From assembly GCA_951800645.1 (NCBI GenBank), contig CATOIK010000020.1, positions 1 through 44,963 of the forward strand: a stretch of DNA of 44,963 bases, read 5' to 3'. Below, in pieces: positions 32,576 to 40,647 of this stretch. Positions within the stretch are counted from its first letter, which is position 1; each line of letters begins with the position of its first letter. Below the pieces are notes generated by a model. It ran no database searches and was not told where the DNA came from. It saw only the letters and a program-made list of their open reading frames with translations. Position numbers and translations under genes: made by a program. The stretch comes from an uncultured Eubacteriales bacterium (lineage in GTDB: Bacteria; Bacillota; Clostridia; Lachnospirales; Lachnospiraceae).

Positions 32576-34453
32576 CTAGTCCGCCGTCATGGTAAGCAAC
32601 AGGGCCAGCCGGGTAGTTCCCCGCTTTTCCAGTGCATTGGGTACATAGAAATTGGTTTCAAACCGCAGCATCACCGGCTCATAGGGATTTGCCTGGATCG
32701 TAACCTGCTTCCCTTCTTCATCAAAATGAATGTATTCCTGGGCTTCCCCATTTACATAGACCGTCAGCCACTGATCCTCCTGAAGCTCTCTTGGATAGTA
32801 AAAGCTTAAATGAATCTCCCCGGTACTGCCTGCCTGAACCTGAACCTGAGCCCGCTCGTCAATCCAGCCGTCCTCGTAATAACCGTAAACCGGGCGGCAC
32901 TTCATGGTCTTTACCACATGGGTTACATCCTGGTATCGGTTGTTGGCCGGGTCTTCCTGAAGCACCAGCATTTCATCGGTTATCAGGCCGATGTCCCGCA
33001 CATCGTCGATATGCTCGATCCGCACACAATCGTCCCGCCGCATGGGATCAAACACCTTGAAAAAGTAATCCTCGGTAAACTCGCTCATCTCGAAGGTATC
33101 GCCGATAATAAAAATAGTTTTGCCGAAAATGGCGTCTCCGTACTGGCCGTAGGTTTCCTCAGCCAGAGAATTGTAATGCTCCTGATCCCGCCAGTAGTAA
33201 AGGTTGGGATACAGACTGCGGTAATAATGCTCCACCGGCAGCATCAAACCTGCGTACACCGTAATCAGCGTCAGAAACGGAACTCCCAGAATCCAGCGGC
33301 CAGTCCGCTCCAGCCCTTCTGTCAGGAATCCGTACATCCAGGCCATAAATAAGAGCGCCGCCCCATAAGACACATATACCCAGCGCATTTCCACCCGGAT
33401 GGTAACGCTGGAACAGACGATGCAGGCTCCGATAAAGGCCACAAACAAAGCTGCTGTCTGCAGGGCACGGACACAGCCTTTTCTCCGCTGCAGAAGCCGT
33501 ATAAAGAAAGCCAGAATCAGCACCACCAGCATCAAATCTGCAATTCCAATCAGCACCATCACCCAAAGAGGCGCCTCCCGGAAATTCTGGCCGTTCATGT
33601 GCTCCGGCCCTGCATTGATTCCGAAAATATAGGCAATCTGGCACAAAACATAGTGAAGAACCGATTTCACGGAAATGGTATCTACCACGTCCGTTCCTCC
33701 AGTTCCTGCCGGAGATACTGTTCCGATAAACAAAAGCCGCATCAGTTGTACAAAGGCAAAGCCTGCAACCGGCTCCGCCCAATGCTTCCAGTTTTTGCTC
33801 CACTTAAACAGAAGAACTATGAAAAACAGGGGAAACAGCGCCATATAACGCTCGTGGACAAAGCAAACGCCTACATAGAGCAGGTTTGCAAGCATCAGCC
33901 GCCGGTTTTCCAGCCCGTCCTTCTCATTTAAATAGCCAATCAGCAGATAGAGAATCATAAGAGCCATCCACATAGCCATAGACTCCATCAGTCCTAAAAT
34001 CTGCCCAATCTGATAGTAGGACATGCGGGAAGCCAGAAACATCAGGCTGCACACTACGCCTACATAGATAGAACGGCTGAACTTTCTTGCCATACAGTAC
34101 AGGGTATAGGCAATGCCCACATTCAGCAGAATGTTAAAAGGCACATACCAGTTGATATGCACGCCGAACACATGCATCTGAATCCAGGACACCAGATTGT
34201 ACAGGGCCCGGAAACGGCTGCCGCCCACAGTAAACACCGCTTCTGAAAAGGGCTGTTCAAAATAGCAGAACCACTGATAAAGGTCGTCCATATAAAGACT
34301 GTTCAGCTTCATGTGGCGGTTGATAAAAAAGGCGAAGCCGGTCAGCACAAACACCACCAAAAGGTCTGTTTTCCATGCTACGGCCCGTCTGGCCCAGCTC
34401 TGCTCTAAAAGCGCCTCCCTCTGGTTTTTGTTATATTCCGTCTGTCTTTCCAT
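32576..34453 (-). CDS. Polytopic membrane protein, probable GT-C-type glycosyltransferase
   Basis: A 625-residue protein with roughly ten to twelve hydrophobic helices in residues 30-420, followed by about 200 residues of soluble C-terminal sequence that ends in beta-rich segments. After the first helix it carries NSLYMDDLYQWFCYFE, an acidic pair in the first external loop as in GT-C enzymes that use polyprenyl-phosphate sugars. I do not recognise a specific family. It sits between a GT2 gene and rfbF, and the operon also contains a GtrB-like donor enzyme, which supports extracytoplasmic sugar transfer. A Wzy-like polymerase is the alternative. Starts at 34465 or 34453 are both possible; the latter has AGGAG at an acceptable distance. 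Confidence 0.7.
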   Translation of the reverse strand: MERQTEYNKNQREALLEQSWARRAVAWKTDLLVVFVLTGFAFFINRHMKLNSLYMDDLYQWFCYFEQPFSEAVFTVGGSRFRALYNLVSWIQMHVFGVHINWYVPFNILLNVGIAYTLYCMARKFSRSIYVGVVCSLMFLASRMSYYQIGQILGLMESMAMWMALMILYLLIGYLNEKDGLENRRLMLANLLYVGVCFVHERYMALFPLFFIVLLFKWSKNWKHWAEPVAGFAFVQLMRLLFIGTVSPAGTGGTDVVDTISVKSVLHYVLCQIAYIFGINAGPEHMNGQNFREAPLWVMVLIGIADLMLVVLILAFFIRLLQRRKGCVRALQTAALFVAFIGACIVCSSVTIRVEMRWVYVSYGAALLFMAWMYGFLTEGLERTGRWILGVPFLTLITVYAGLMLPVEHYYRSLYPNLYYWRDQEHYNSLAEETYGQYGDAIFGKTIFIIGDTFEMSEFTEDYFFKVFDPMRRDDCVRIEHIDDVRDIGLITDEMLVLQEDPANNRYQDVTHVVKTMKCRPVYGYYEDGWIDERAQVQVQAGSTGEIHLSFYYPRELQEDQWLTVYVNGEAQEYIHFDEEGKQVTIQANPYEPVMLRFETNFYVPNALEKRGTTRLALLLTMTAD

Positions 34454-34474
34454 TCCTGTTTCCATCTCCTGTAT

Positions 34475-35257
34475 CTATTCGTAGGCCCGATAGGCCAGCC
34501 CATAAAACCGCATAATCAGCTTTACCACCGGCTTCGGCCAGATTTTTCCAAACATGGCAGCCTCGTCCGCCGCCCTCTGATGATTCACAATACACGCCTT
34601 TGTAGTGGCCTCCTCATGAATCCGGTATCGAATCAGAGGCCGCTCCACGCAGATAAAACGCCCCGGCCTTCCCGCCAGCTTCCACATCGTATCCCAGTCC
34701 AGAGCAAACTTATAGGGAGAATCAAAAACAGGCTCTCCTGTCTTCTCCCGGTCATAGGTACAAGATGGGCAGATAACCGGATTTCCAAAAAGAAACGGCA
34801 GCCGTTTCAGCCATGTCCGATCTGCCAGACCATAAAACCGCAAAGGCATCCGCAGCACATGCTTCACAAAAGGAACCATCCCCAGCTTCTGCATCTGTCC
34901 GTTTTTTACGATGGCGCAGTCCGTAGTGAACACACTGGTATCCGGATACCGATTCCAGCACTGCTGTACATATTTTCCATAATCTCTGTGATAGCAATCG
35001 TCCTGGTGGGCGATCGTCACCAGCCGCCCGGCTGCCTTTTCCACAGCAAAATTCCAGTCCTCCTGAATATCGCTTTTCCCCTCCCGCACATAAAGGGGCA
35101 GGTCATACCGGGACGCCGTCTCCTGGATAAATGGGCTGGGAGTGGAGGTGCACAAAATAATCTCCGACTGCACAGACTGACCCTTCAAAGACCGGATGCA
35201 CTCCTCCAAATAGGGGGAATCTTTATAAGCGCAGACTGCAAATGTATGGCTTATCAT
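34475..35257 (-). CDS. GT2-family glycosyltransferase
   Basis: A 260-residue soluble family 2 glycosyltransferase. It begins ISHTFAVCAYKDSPYLEECIRSLKGQSV, followed by SEIILCTSTPSPFIQE and the metal-binding region TIAHQDDCYHRDYG (an HQDD in place of the usual DxD). A late conserved segment is FALDWDTMWKLAGRPGRF. No membrane helix is seen, so it works at the cytoplasmic face. AAGGAG lies 7 nt before the ATG at 35257; the frame is open 17 codons further into the gmhA end. The sugar donor is unknown; GDP-heptose from the neighbouring genes is a reasonable guess. Confidence 0.85.
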   Translation of the reverse strand: MISHTFAVCAYKDSPYLEECIRSLKGQSVQSEIILCTSTPSPFIQETASRYDLPLYVREGKSDIQEDWNFAVEKAAGRLVTIAHQDDCYHRDYGKYVQQCWNRYPDTSVFTTDCAIVKNGQMQKLGMVPFVKHVLRMPLRFYGLADRTWLKRLPFLFGNPVICPSCTYDREKTGEPVFDSPYKFALDWDTMWKLAGRPGRFICVERPLIRYRIHEEATTKACIVNHQRAADEAAMFGKIWPKPVVKLIMRFYGLAYRAYE

Positions 35258-35277
35258 CTCAAAACTCCTTGCTTCCA

Positions 35278-35931
35278 TTAAAAGAACCGTTCTTCCAGCA
35301 TCAGGCACAGGGCATGATAAATAGGAAGATGCAGTTCCTGAATCTTAAAGGTTTCCGTTTCCGGCACAATGACCGCCGCATCCGCCCGGCTGCCCAGACG
35401 GCCTCCGTCCCGGCCGGTAAGCCCAATGACTTTGATGCCTTTTGCCCTGGCCGCCGTCACGGCGTAATCCACATTTTCTGAGTTTCCGGAGGTGGAAATC
35501 CCCAGAAACACATCTCCATCCACGCCGTAGCCAAAAAGCTGCTGGGCAAAACCCATGTCTCCGTTTACATCGTTTGCAAAGGCAGTAGTAAGGCCGGTAT
35601 GGCCAGTAAGAGCGATAGCCGGCAAACTGCCCTGAAGGCTTTTCGCCAGTTTTGCTCCCCCTTCCGGGTCTTCCGCCGTCAGCCTGGCTTTCAGTTCCTC
35701 CGGCAGATGTCTGGGCTTTACAAACCCTTTCATCAACTCTCCGACAATGTGCTCCGCATCTGCGCAGCTTCCGCCGTTTCCGGCAACCAGAAGCTTGCCG
35801 CCAGAGGCAAAGCAGTTTTCTAATATGTTATATGCTGTCAAAATCTGAGCTTTAATGGGCGCCAGGTTAGGGTAACGGCAAAGCAGTTCCGCTAAAATCT
35901 GCTCCTGGGCTTCTGTCAGTCTGATTTCCAT
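35278..35931 (-). CDS. gmhA: Sedoheptulose-7-phosphate isomerase
   Basis: A 217-residue SIS-domain isomerase converting sedoheptulose-7-phosphate to D-glycero-D-manno-heptose-7-phosphate. Motifs: GGKLLVAGNGGSCADAEHIVGELMKGF (phosphate-binding loop), GVDGDVFLGISTSGNSENV, VIGLTGRDGG and the C-terminal EIQELHLPIYHALC-type helix with catalytic Glu/His. The start at 35931 has GAGGA 9 nt upstream; the longer frame reads into gmhB. It belongs to the four-gene heptose set gmhB, gmhA, hddA and hddC. Confidence 0.94.
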   Translation of the reverse strand: MEIRLTEAQEQILAELLCRYPNLAPIKAQILTAYNILENCFASGGKLLVAGNGGSCADAEHIVGELMKGFVKPRHLPEELKARLTAEDPEGGAKLAKSLQGSLPAIALTGHTGLTTAFANDVNGDMGFAQQLFGYGVDGDVFLGISTSGNSENVDYAVTAARAKGIKVIGLTGRDGGRLGSRADAAVIVPETETFKIQELHLPIYHALCLMLEERFF

Positions 35932-35947
35932 ACGGTCTATTCCTCTG

Positions 35948-36610
35948 TCATCTGTTGTCTGCTGACAGGGCGCCCCTATCAGCTTCCGCTCTAAGAATTT
36001 CTTTGGCGGCGTCTTCAAGTGTTTCTGCGTAAATATCATAGAGGGGCTTCTCCTGCCTGGTCTCCTGGGCAACGGTTTCCCGTTTCCGACATTCTCCGGC
36101 GCCGCATTGGCTCAGTTCCTCCGCTTTCCGGCGTTCTTCTGCACCATATCCGGTTCCCACCAGCACGGTGGACACACCGTAGCGCCGCCCTGCCTCCACA
36201 TCGATCAGCTTATCTCCAATCATCCAGGAGGCAGATCTGTCAATTTCAAACATCTGCTGGGCCATCTCAAACATACCGGTTTCCGGTTTGCGGCAATGAC
36301 AGGCTTTTTTGTAAACGCCAATGCCGTGTTCCGGATGATGGGGGCAATAGAAAAATGCGTCGATTCCGGCCCCCTGTTCCTTCAGCAGCCGGTTCATATA
36401 CTGATGAAGCTCCTGCACATCCGCTTCCTGATAGTAGCCTCTGGCTACTCCCGCCTGATTCGTAATCACAATCAGCTTATACCCTGCTTCCCGCAGCTTT
36501 TTTAATGCCTCCGTAACTCCCGGCAGCAGCTTTAAATCCTCTTTCCGATGCAGGTAGTTGACCTCTTCATTTAAAGTGCCATCCCTGTCCAGAAATATTA
36601 CTTTTTCCAT
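35948..36610 (-). CDS. gmhB: D-glycero-D-manno-heptose-1,7-bisphosphate phosphatase
   Basis: A 220-residue HAD-superfamily phosphatase removing the 7-phosphate of heptose-1,7-bisphosphate. HAD motifs: FLDRDGTLNEEVNYLH (nucleophile Asp8), VITNQAGVARGYY, and MIGDKLIDVEAG. The zinc-binding loop that marks GmhB is intact: FYCPHHPEHG ... KKACHCRKP. The C-terminal 40 residues are extra relative to typical GmhB. GGAG lies 7 nt before the ATG. Together with hddA and hddC it points to the GDP-alpha-heptose route. Confidence 0.95.
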   Translation of the reverse strand: MEKVIFLDRDGTLNEEVNYLHRKEDLKLLPGVTEALKKLREAGYKLIVITNQAGVARGYYQEADVQELHQYMNRLLKEQGAGIDAFFYCPHHPEHGIGVYKKACHCRKPETGMFEMAQQMFEIDRSASWMIGDKLIDVEAGRRYGVSTVLVGTGYGAEERRKAEELSQCGAGECRKRETVAQETRQEKPLYDIYAETLEDAAKEILRAEADRGALSADNR

Positions 36611-36632
36611 GTTTCTCTCCGTCTGGGCCGCC

Positions 36633-37703
36633 CTATAATGGGAAGTTATAGTCTCCGTTAGGCAGTTGTACCTTTACCTGGTTATAATCCCACCGGTTCT
36701 TGTCTGCAATCCAGGCCTGGGCTCCCCGCAGCTCAAAATTCCAGTCTGCCAACTGACCGCCTGCCTGCTCCAGCCTTGCAGCCACCTTGTGGCGCACATT
36801 GTAGGGGCAGTAAATCAGCAGATAGCCGCCGCCGCCTGCGCCCAGAAGCTTTCCGCCTAAAGCGCCGGCCTTTAAGGCCTCCTCGTAAAGTTCGTCAATC
36901 TGGGGATTGGTAATCTTGCTGCTCATCCGCTTTTTGCTCTGCCAGCCGTAATCTAAAAGCTTTCCGAAACTGTGAAGATTTCCCTTTAACAGCTCGTCCT
37001 TCATGGCATAGGCCAAAGCCTTTACCTCGCACATAGCGTCAAAGGCGTCCTTCTTCTCATAGTTTTTCACCTGATCCCGGATAATATTAGCAGACACATG
37101 GATGTTTCCGGTATAGCAAAGCAGCAAATTGTACTGCAGCTCGTGAAGAATGTCCTTCTTAATCCGCAGCGGATTTACTACCACATTGTTCCGTCCGTGG
37201 AATTCAATGAAATTGAAACCGCCGAAGGCAGCCGCATACTGGTCCTGATAGCCGCCGTCAATTTTCAAATCCTCCCGCTCTACCTGGTAGGCCAGATCTG
37301 CCAGCCGGTAGCCGTCCATCTCTGCACCCTTCCACCGGGCCATGGCAATGAGAAGGGCCACCATCACGGTAGACGAGGTTCCCAGACCGGAGCCGGGCGG
37401 TGCGTCGCACTGTAAATACACCTCGCAGCCCCGGTCAATTTCCATAGCCTTCAAGGCCGCCTTTACCAAATCCAGCTTGCCGTCGTAAACATAGTTTTCT
37501 TTTGCATTATATTTGACTGTCATATCGAAATCCAGGGAATGAACAATGATCTGGTCATCCTCTCTGGGCACGATGGAACAGTATGCATATTTGTTGATGG
37601 TGCTTCCGATGATGGCTCCGCCCTGCTCCACGCAGAAGGGGGCCACATCGGTTCCGCCGCCGCCAAAGCTGACCCTTAAGGGCGCCCGTCCTCTGATTAC
37701 CAT
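36633..37703 (-). CDS. hddA: D-glycero-alpha-D-manno-heptose-7-phosphate kinase
   Basis: A 356-residue GHMP kinase that phosphorylates heptose-7-phosphate at C1. Motifs: RAPLRVSFGGGGTDVAPF at the N-terminus, the ATP loop DAPPGSGLGTSSTVMVAL, and KLLGAGGGGYLLIYCP at the C-terminus. These match HddA rather than HldE, placing the pathway on the alpha-anomer/GDP branch known from S-layer glycans of Aneurinibacillus. AGGAG lies about 8 nt before the ATG, which overlaps the end of hddC by 7 nt. Confidence 0.95.
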   Translation of the reverse strand: MVIRGRAPLRVSFGGGGTDVAPFCVEQGGAIIGSTINKYAYCSIVPREDDQIIVHSLDFDMTVKYNAKENYVYDGKLDLVKAALKAMEIDRGCEVYLQCDAPPGSGLGTSSTVMVALLIAMARWKGAEMDGYRLADLAYQVEREDLKIDGGYQDQYAAAFGGFNFIEFHGRNNVVVNPLRIKKDILHELQYNLLLCYTGNIHVSANIIRDQVKNYEKKDAFDAMCEVKALAYAMKDELLKGNLHSFGKLLDYGWQSKKRMSSKITNPQIDELYEEALKAGALGGKLLGAGGGGYLLIYCPYNVRHKVAARLEQAGGQLADWNFELRGAQAWIADKNRWDYNQVKVQLPNGDYNFPL

Positions 37704-38422
37704 ACAACAACTCCTTTCTGCACATCCTCAATAAACTGATAATAGGCTTCCGGCACGCCAATGTCGATAAAATATCCGTCATTGACAAAGCCGCCCACAG
37801 GGCGTCCTTCTCTCAGCCATCTGGGAATCATCTCATTTTCCAGAGAAACCTTTCCCTGGGGAATGTCATCCAGCAGGGTCCGCTTCATCAGATATACTCC
37901 GCCGTTAATGGTGCCTGGCCGCGGGGTCCTGCTTTTCTCGTTAAAGCCGGTAAGACGGCCAGCTTCCAGAACCGCCTCTCCGTACCGGGAAATATCCGGC
38001 ACCTCCCGAAGTACCAGAGCCATGTCTAAATCCGCTTCCTTCTGCATCTCCACCAGACGGCTGTAATCAATCTGGTAGAAGGTGTCTGCATTCAGCACAA
38101 AAAAGGTGTCCTCTGTCACAAAGCGGCCCGCATTCCTGATGGCTCCCGCCGTGCCTAACAGCTCCTCCTCGTAGGCATACTGCACCCGGATAGGCGTACC
38201 GTCCGGCGCCGCAAAACCGGTTCCGTCTCCGAAGTATTCCTCCACCATAGAGCCTTTATACCCTACTGCAAAGACGATGTCCGTCACGCCATGCTTAGAC
38301 AGCTCGTGCACTACATACTCCATAAACGGTTTATCTTCAATTAAAGCCATAGGTTTGGGCCGGTCGTTTACCACACTCCGAAGCCTGGTTCCAAGCCCCC
38401 CTGCCAGTAACACTGCCTGCAT
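37697..38422 (-). CDS. hddC: D-glycero-alpha-D-manno-heptose-1-phosphate guanylyltransferase
   Basis: A 241-residue sugar-phosphate nucleotidyltransferase. Visible: QAVLLAGGLGTRLRSVVNDRPKPMALIEDKPFMEYVV, the YAYEEELLGTAGAIRNA loop, VLNADTFYQID metal site and FNEKS plus GTINGGVYLMKR. The assignment to GDP-heptose rather than another NDP-sugar comes from the adjacent hddA, gmhA and gmhB. It is the first gene of the leftward glycan operon. AGGAGG precedes the ATG, and a -10-like TATAAT lies at 38498-38503 on the minus strand with only a weak -35. Confidence 0.92.
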   Translation of the reverse strand: MQAVLLAGGLGTRLRSVVNDRPKPMALIEDKPFMEYVVHELSKHGVTDIVFAVGYKGSMVEEYFGDGTGFAAPDGTPIRVQYAYEEELLGTAGAIRNAGRFVTEDTFFVLNADTFYQIDYSRLVEMQKEADLDMALVLREVPDISRYGEAVLEAGRLTGFNEKSRTPRPGTINGGVYLMKRTLLDDIPQGKVSLENEMIPRWLREGRPVGGFVNDGYFIDIGVPEAYYQFIEDVQKGVVVW

Positions 38423-38497
38423 GTGCTCCTCCTGTGCCTCTTATCCGGCAAAACCGGGCAAGAAGCGTCCATCTTAAATCATCATAATCATGTTGCA

Positions 38498-38526
38498 TTA
38501 TAACATTTTCCGTAGGATTATGCTAC
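38498..38526 (-). promoter_or_regulatory. Possible promoter of the glycan operon
   Basis: On the minus strand TATAAT (38498-38503) is preceded at 17 nt by GTAGCA (38521-38526), a three-of-six match to the -35 consensus. It lies about 75 nt before hddC, the first gene of the operon. Confidence 0.35.
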
Positions 38527-38531
38527 TATCT

Positions 38532-39107
38532 TCATAAAATATTAAACCGATGCAAAACAGCAGGCGCCGCAGGTTCTTCCAATGCTCTTTCCACTGCCTT
38601 CTTCGCATGAATTTCGGCAGTATCAAATACAGGTATGGAAACATCGGACTGATGAATCAGCAGACCGATTTCTGTACAGCCCAAAATAACACCTTCAGCC
38701 CCATCTGCCTCTAACTTCCCGATAATCTCCTGGAATTTCTTCCGGGATTCTTCCCGTATTTTACCGACACACAGCTCATTAAAAATGGTTGTATTAACAA
38801 CTTCTATATCATCTTCATTTGGAATCAAAACCTGGATATTTCTGTCCGTCAGCCGCCTTTTATAAAAGTCCTGGGTCATGGTATATTTTGTCCCAGGAAG
38901 CCCCACACGCCTGATATGAGATTTCTCCGCTCTTTTCCCATTCATTATTGGATTGACACCGCTCAATCTCATCAAATTCCACACTATACAGAATAATCTT
39001 CCCTGAGTGCAATCCGCCCAGCCTGTGCTTTACCTCTTCATTGATAATTCTATAATAAGGATCGTACTTTCCCAACTCATTCCGCCTATCAGCCCGATTG
39101 TTTTCAT
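38532..39107 (-). pseudogene. Aspartate/glutamate racemase family pseudogene
   Basis: Remains of an amino-acid racemase of the Asp/Glu family. The ATG at 39107 starts MKTIGLIGGMSWEST, the family N-terminus, then a one-base loss shifts the frame so that PYYRIINEEVKHRLGGLHS continues in the next frame. After SGEI about 60 codons are missing, including the segment with the first catalytic cysteine, and the sequence resumes as HIRRVGLPGTKYTMTQDFYK in yet another frame. The second cysteine remains in GVILGCTEIGLL. The fragments at 38532-38984 and 38860-39126 are therefore parts of one dead gene, not two genes. Confidence 0.85.
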
Positions 39108-39122
39108 GTTTGCTTTTTCCTC

Positions 39123-39656
39123 TCATTTTCTTGTATAAATCAAATCCGTCATCCCGTTATAGGATTGGGTTTTTACAAGTTTTAATGGGATTTTTCTGCC
39201 GTTTCCAGTCTTAAAAAGGCGAATTCCTGAACCTAAAATGGTAGGAATAACAGTAATATAATACTGGTCGATCATATCCTCAGCCACTAATTGCTGAATG
39301 AGATTCGCTCCGCCGCAAATCCATATATCTTTCCCTGTTTCCCTCCTGAGCTGTTTTACTAAATCCACCGGGTTTTGCTCTGTAAACCTGATTATATCAG
39401 AAGATATACCGCCTCTGTGTGTGATTACATAGGTTGTAAAATCTTTATATATCCACTCGTCAGGAGACAGCTCTGTAGTAATTTGATGATATGTATTCCA
39501 CCCCATCAATATGGTATCAATATCTTTTACAAACTCCGAATACACATCTAAATTCTCCTCATCATTCCCATGACCTGACAGCCAATCCACACCGCCACAA
39601 CTGTCTGCAATATATCCGTCCAAACTCATTGCTATAAATAATTTAACCTTTTTCAT
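39123..39656 (-). CDS. Dihydrofolate reductase / RibD C-terminal family protein
   Basis: A complete 177-residue protein of the DHFR-like RibD_C family (B. subtilis YwjB/YyaP type). Features: KLFIAMSLDGYIADSCGGVDWL at the N-terminus, ILMGWNTYHQI, DIWICGGANLIQQLV (NADPH-binding GG loop) and IPTILGSGIRLF. These oxidoreductases are not true folate enzymes in most cases and their substrates are unknown. GGGAG lies 7 nt before the ATG. It is one of the few intact genes in the decaying region 38532-41223. Confidence 0.9.
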   Translation of the reverse strand: MKKVKLFIAMSLDGYIADSCGGVDWLSGHGNDEENLDVYSEFVKDIDTILMGWNTYHQITTELSPDEWIYKDFTTYVITHRGGISSDIIRFTEQNPVDLVKQLRRETGKDIWICGGANLIQQLVAEDMIDQYYITVIPTILGSGIRLFKTGNGRKIPLKLVKTQSYNGMTDLIYTRK

Positions 39657-39688
39657 TGATTTACTCCCTTACAGCAATCTGGTAAATT

Positions 39689-40024
39689 TTAAAATTCTTC
39701 TTCCATCAGTTCTCTCATCTGATTCAAAAATGCTTCTTCCCCAAATGTATTGAATTTCCATAATATTGCCTGACTCCCGCCAGATGTAATTGCTGAAAGA
39801 TAGATTTCATCTCCATTTTGAAATAAGGTCACATTCATACTGACTCGATTATCGCCAATCATACTGTAACGCTCAAAAACCCTGACGCTGCATCTTGCAT
39901 TTTCTGCCTGAAAGTCACTGGCTGCCTCCAGCGATGCCGACATACTCCCATTTAAAATCCGCTGCTCTATTTTGCGGATAATCTCATCAAAATCACCATG
40001 TAATACCGTTTCTAACTTAGCCAT
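39689..40024 (-). CDS. DUF6054 family protein
   Basis: A 111-residue protein matching the small DUF6054 family: AKLETVLHGDFDEIIRKIEQRILNGSMSASLE, then RCSVRVFERYSMIGDNRVSMNVTLF, YLSAITSGGSQA and NTFGEEAFLNQM. Function unknown; no signal peptide or membrane helix. The ATG at 40024 is preferred, with AAGGGG about 10 nt upstream. The frame is open further to 40099, but those codons overlap remains of an alpha/beta hydrolase in another frame and are not part of this gene. Confidence 0.8.
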   Translation of the reverse strand: MAKLETVLHGDFDEIIRKIEQRILNGSMSASLEAASDFQAENARCSVRVFERYSMIGDNRVSMNVTLFQNGDEIYLSAITSGGSQAILWKFNTFGEEAFLNQMRELMEEEF

Positions 40025-40384
40025 AAATACATTTCCCCTTTTTCGCACAAATCCTTCTCCGATACATTCGCCCAGCTCATCATGTCCAGTATAAGACATT
40101 CCATATCAAGTACAGGCGATATAAATAAGGCCTTTTCAATATCGCAGTTCTATAATGTGTGCATTGAAAAATAAGCGCCTATACTGTTTGCAATTAAATA
40201 AATAGAATCGTATTTTTTATACACTTTGTCGTAGACCGATTGGATTTGGTTTTCTACAATCCACGGAATATAATCATTGTAGTCTATCCCGATAATATCA
40301 AAATCCAAACAATTCTTCTTGTACTGTTCCGCTTCTAAATAGCTTCCGCCTTTTCCATGAACATATAAATTTACTTTTTTTCAA
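40025..40384 (-). pseudogene. Alpha/beta-hydrolase pseudogene
   Basis: Translation of the minus strand gives VNLYVHGKGGSYLEAEQYKK, DFDIIGIDYNDYIPWIVENQ, KKYDSIYLIANSIGAYFSMH, then ALFISPVLDMECLILDMMSW, the N-terminal two-thirds of a small alpha/beta hydrolase with its HGKGG oxyanion loop and NSIGA nucleophile elbow. Three lesions are visible. The run of seven A after the TTG start (40375-40381) shifts the frame. A TAG interrupts at 40150-40152. The C-terminal third is missing where the DUF6054 gene begins. This accounts for the apparently empty 40100-40420 stretch. Confidence 0.8.
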
Positions 40385-40422
40385 AATATCACCTCTACGG
40401 ATTCCGGTTTATCTCATACCGT

Positions 40423-40647
40423 TCATTTTCTGCCATGCATCGCAATCTTAAAGAATTTTGCCATTAAAGGAATATAAGTTGCTGCGAAAATCACCATTGA
40501 CATAGCTGCTGCCCTTTTCTTGTATTTGGGTGCAATATGCATACCAATTATAATCCCCATAGAGCAAAGGCAAAGCTTTATAAGCGCCAAATCTTTCCAG
40601 TCGCTTTCTTTGATATATTCATTTCCTAAATTCAATAATCTTTTCAT
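40423..40647 (-). CDS. Small membrane protein, 74 residues
   Basis: Begins KRLLNLGNEYIKESDWKDLALIKLCLCSMGIIIGMHI and continues with a second hydrophobic helix AAAMSMVIFAATYIPLMAKFFKI, so two membrane helices joined by a basic PKYKKR loop. It belongs to a conserved but uncharacterised set of small clostridial proteins. The ATG at 40647 has AAAGGAG 8 nt upstream and forms an ATGA overlap with the stop codon of the kinase fragment upstream. Function unknown. Confidence 0.75.
   Translation of the reverse strand: MKRLLNLGNEYIKESDWKDLALIKLCLCSMGIIIGMHIAPKYKKRAAAMSMVIFAATYIPLMAKFFKIAMHGRK

Noticed and set aside
40025..40099. N-terminal extension of the DUF6054 protein
   Set aside because: The extra codons overlap the hydrolase remnant in another frame and the ribosome-binding site supports 40024.
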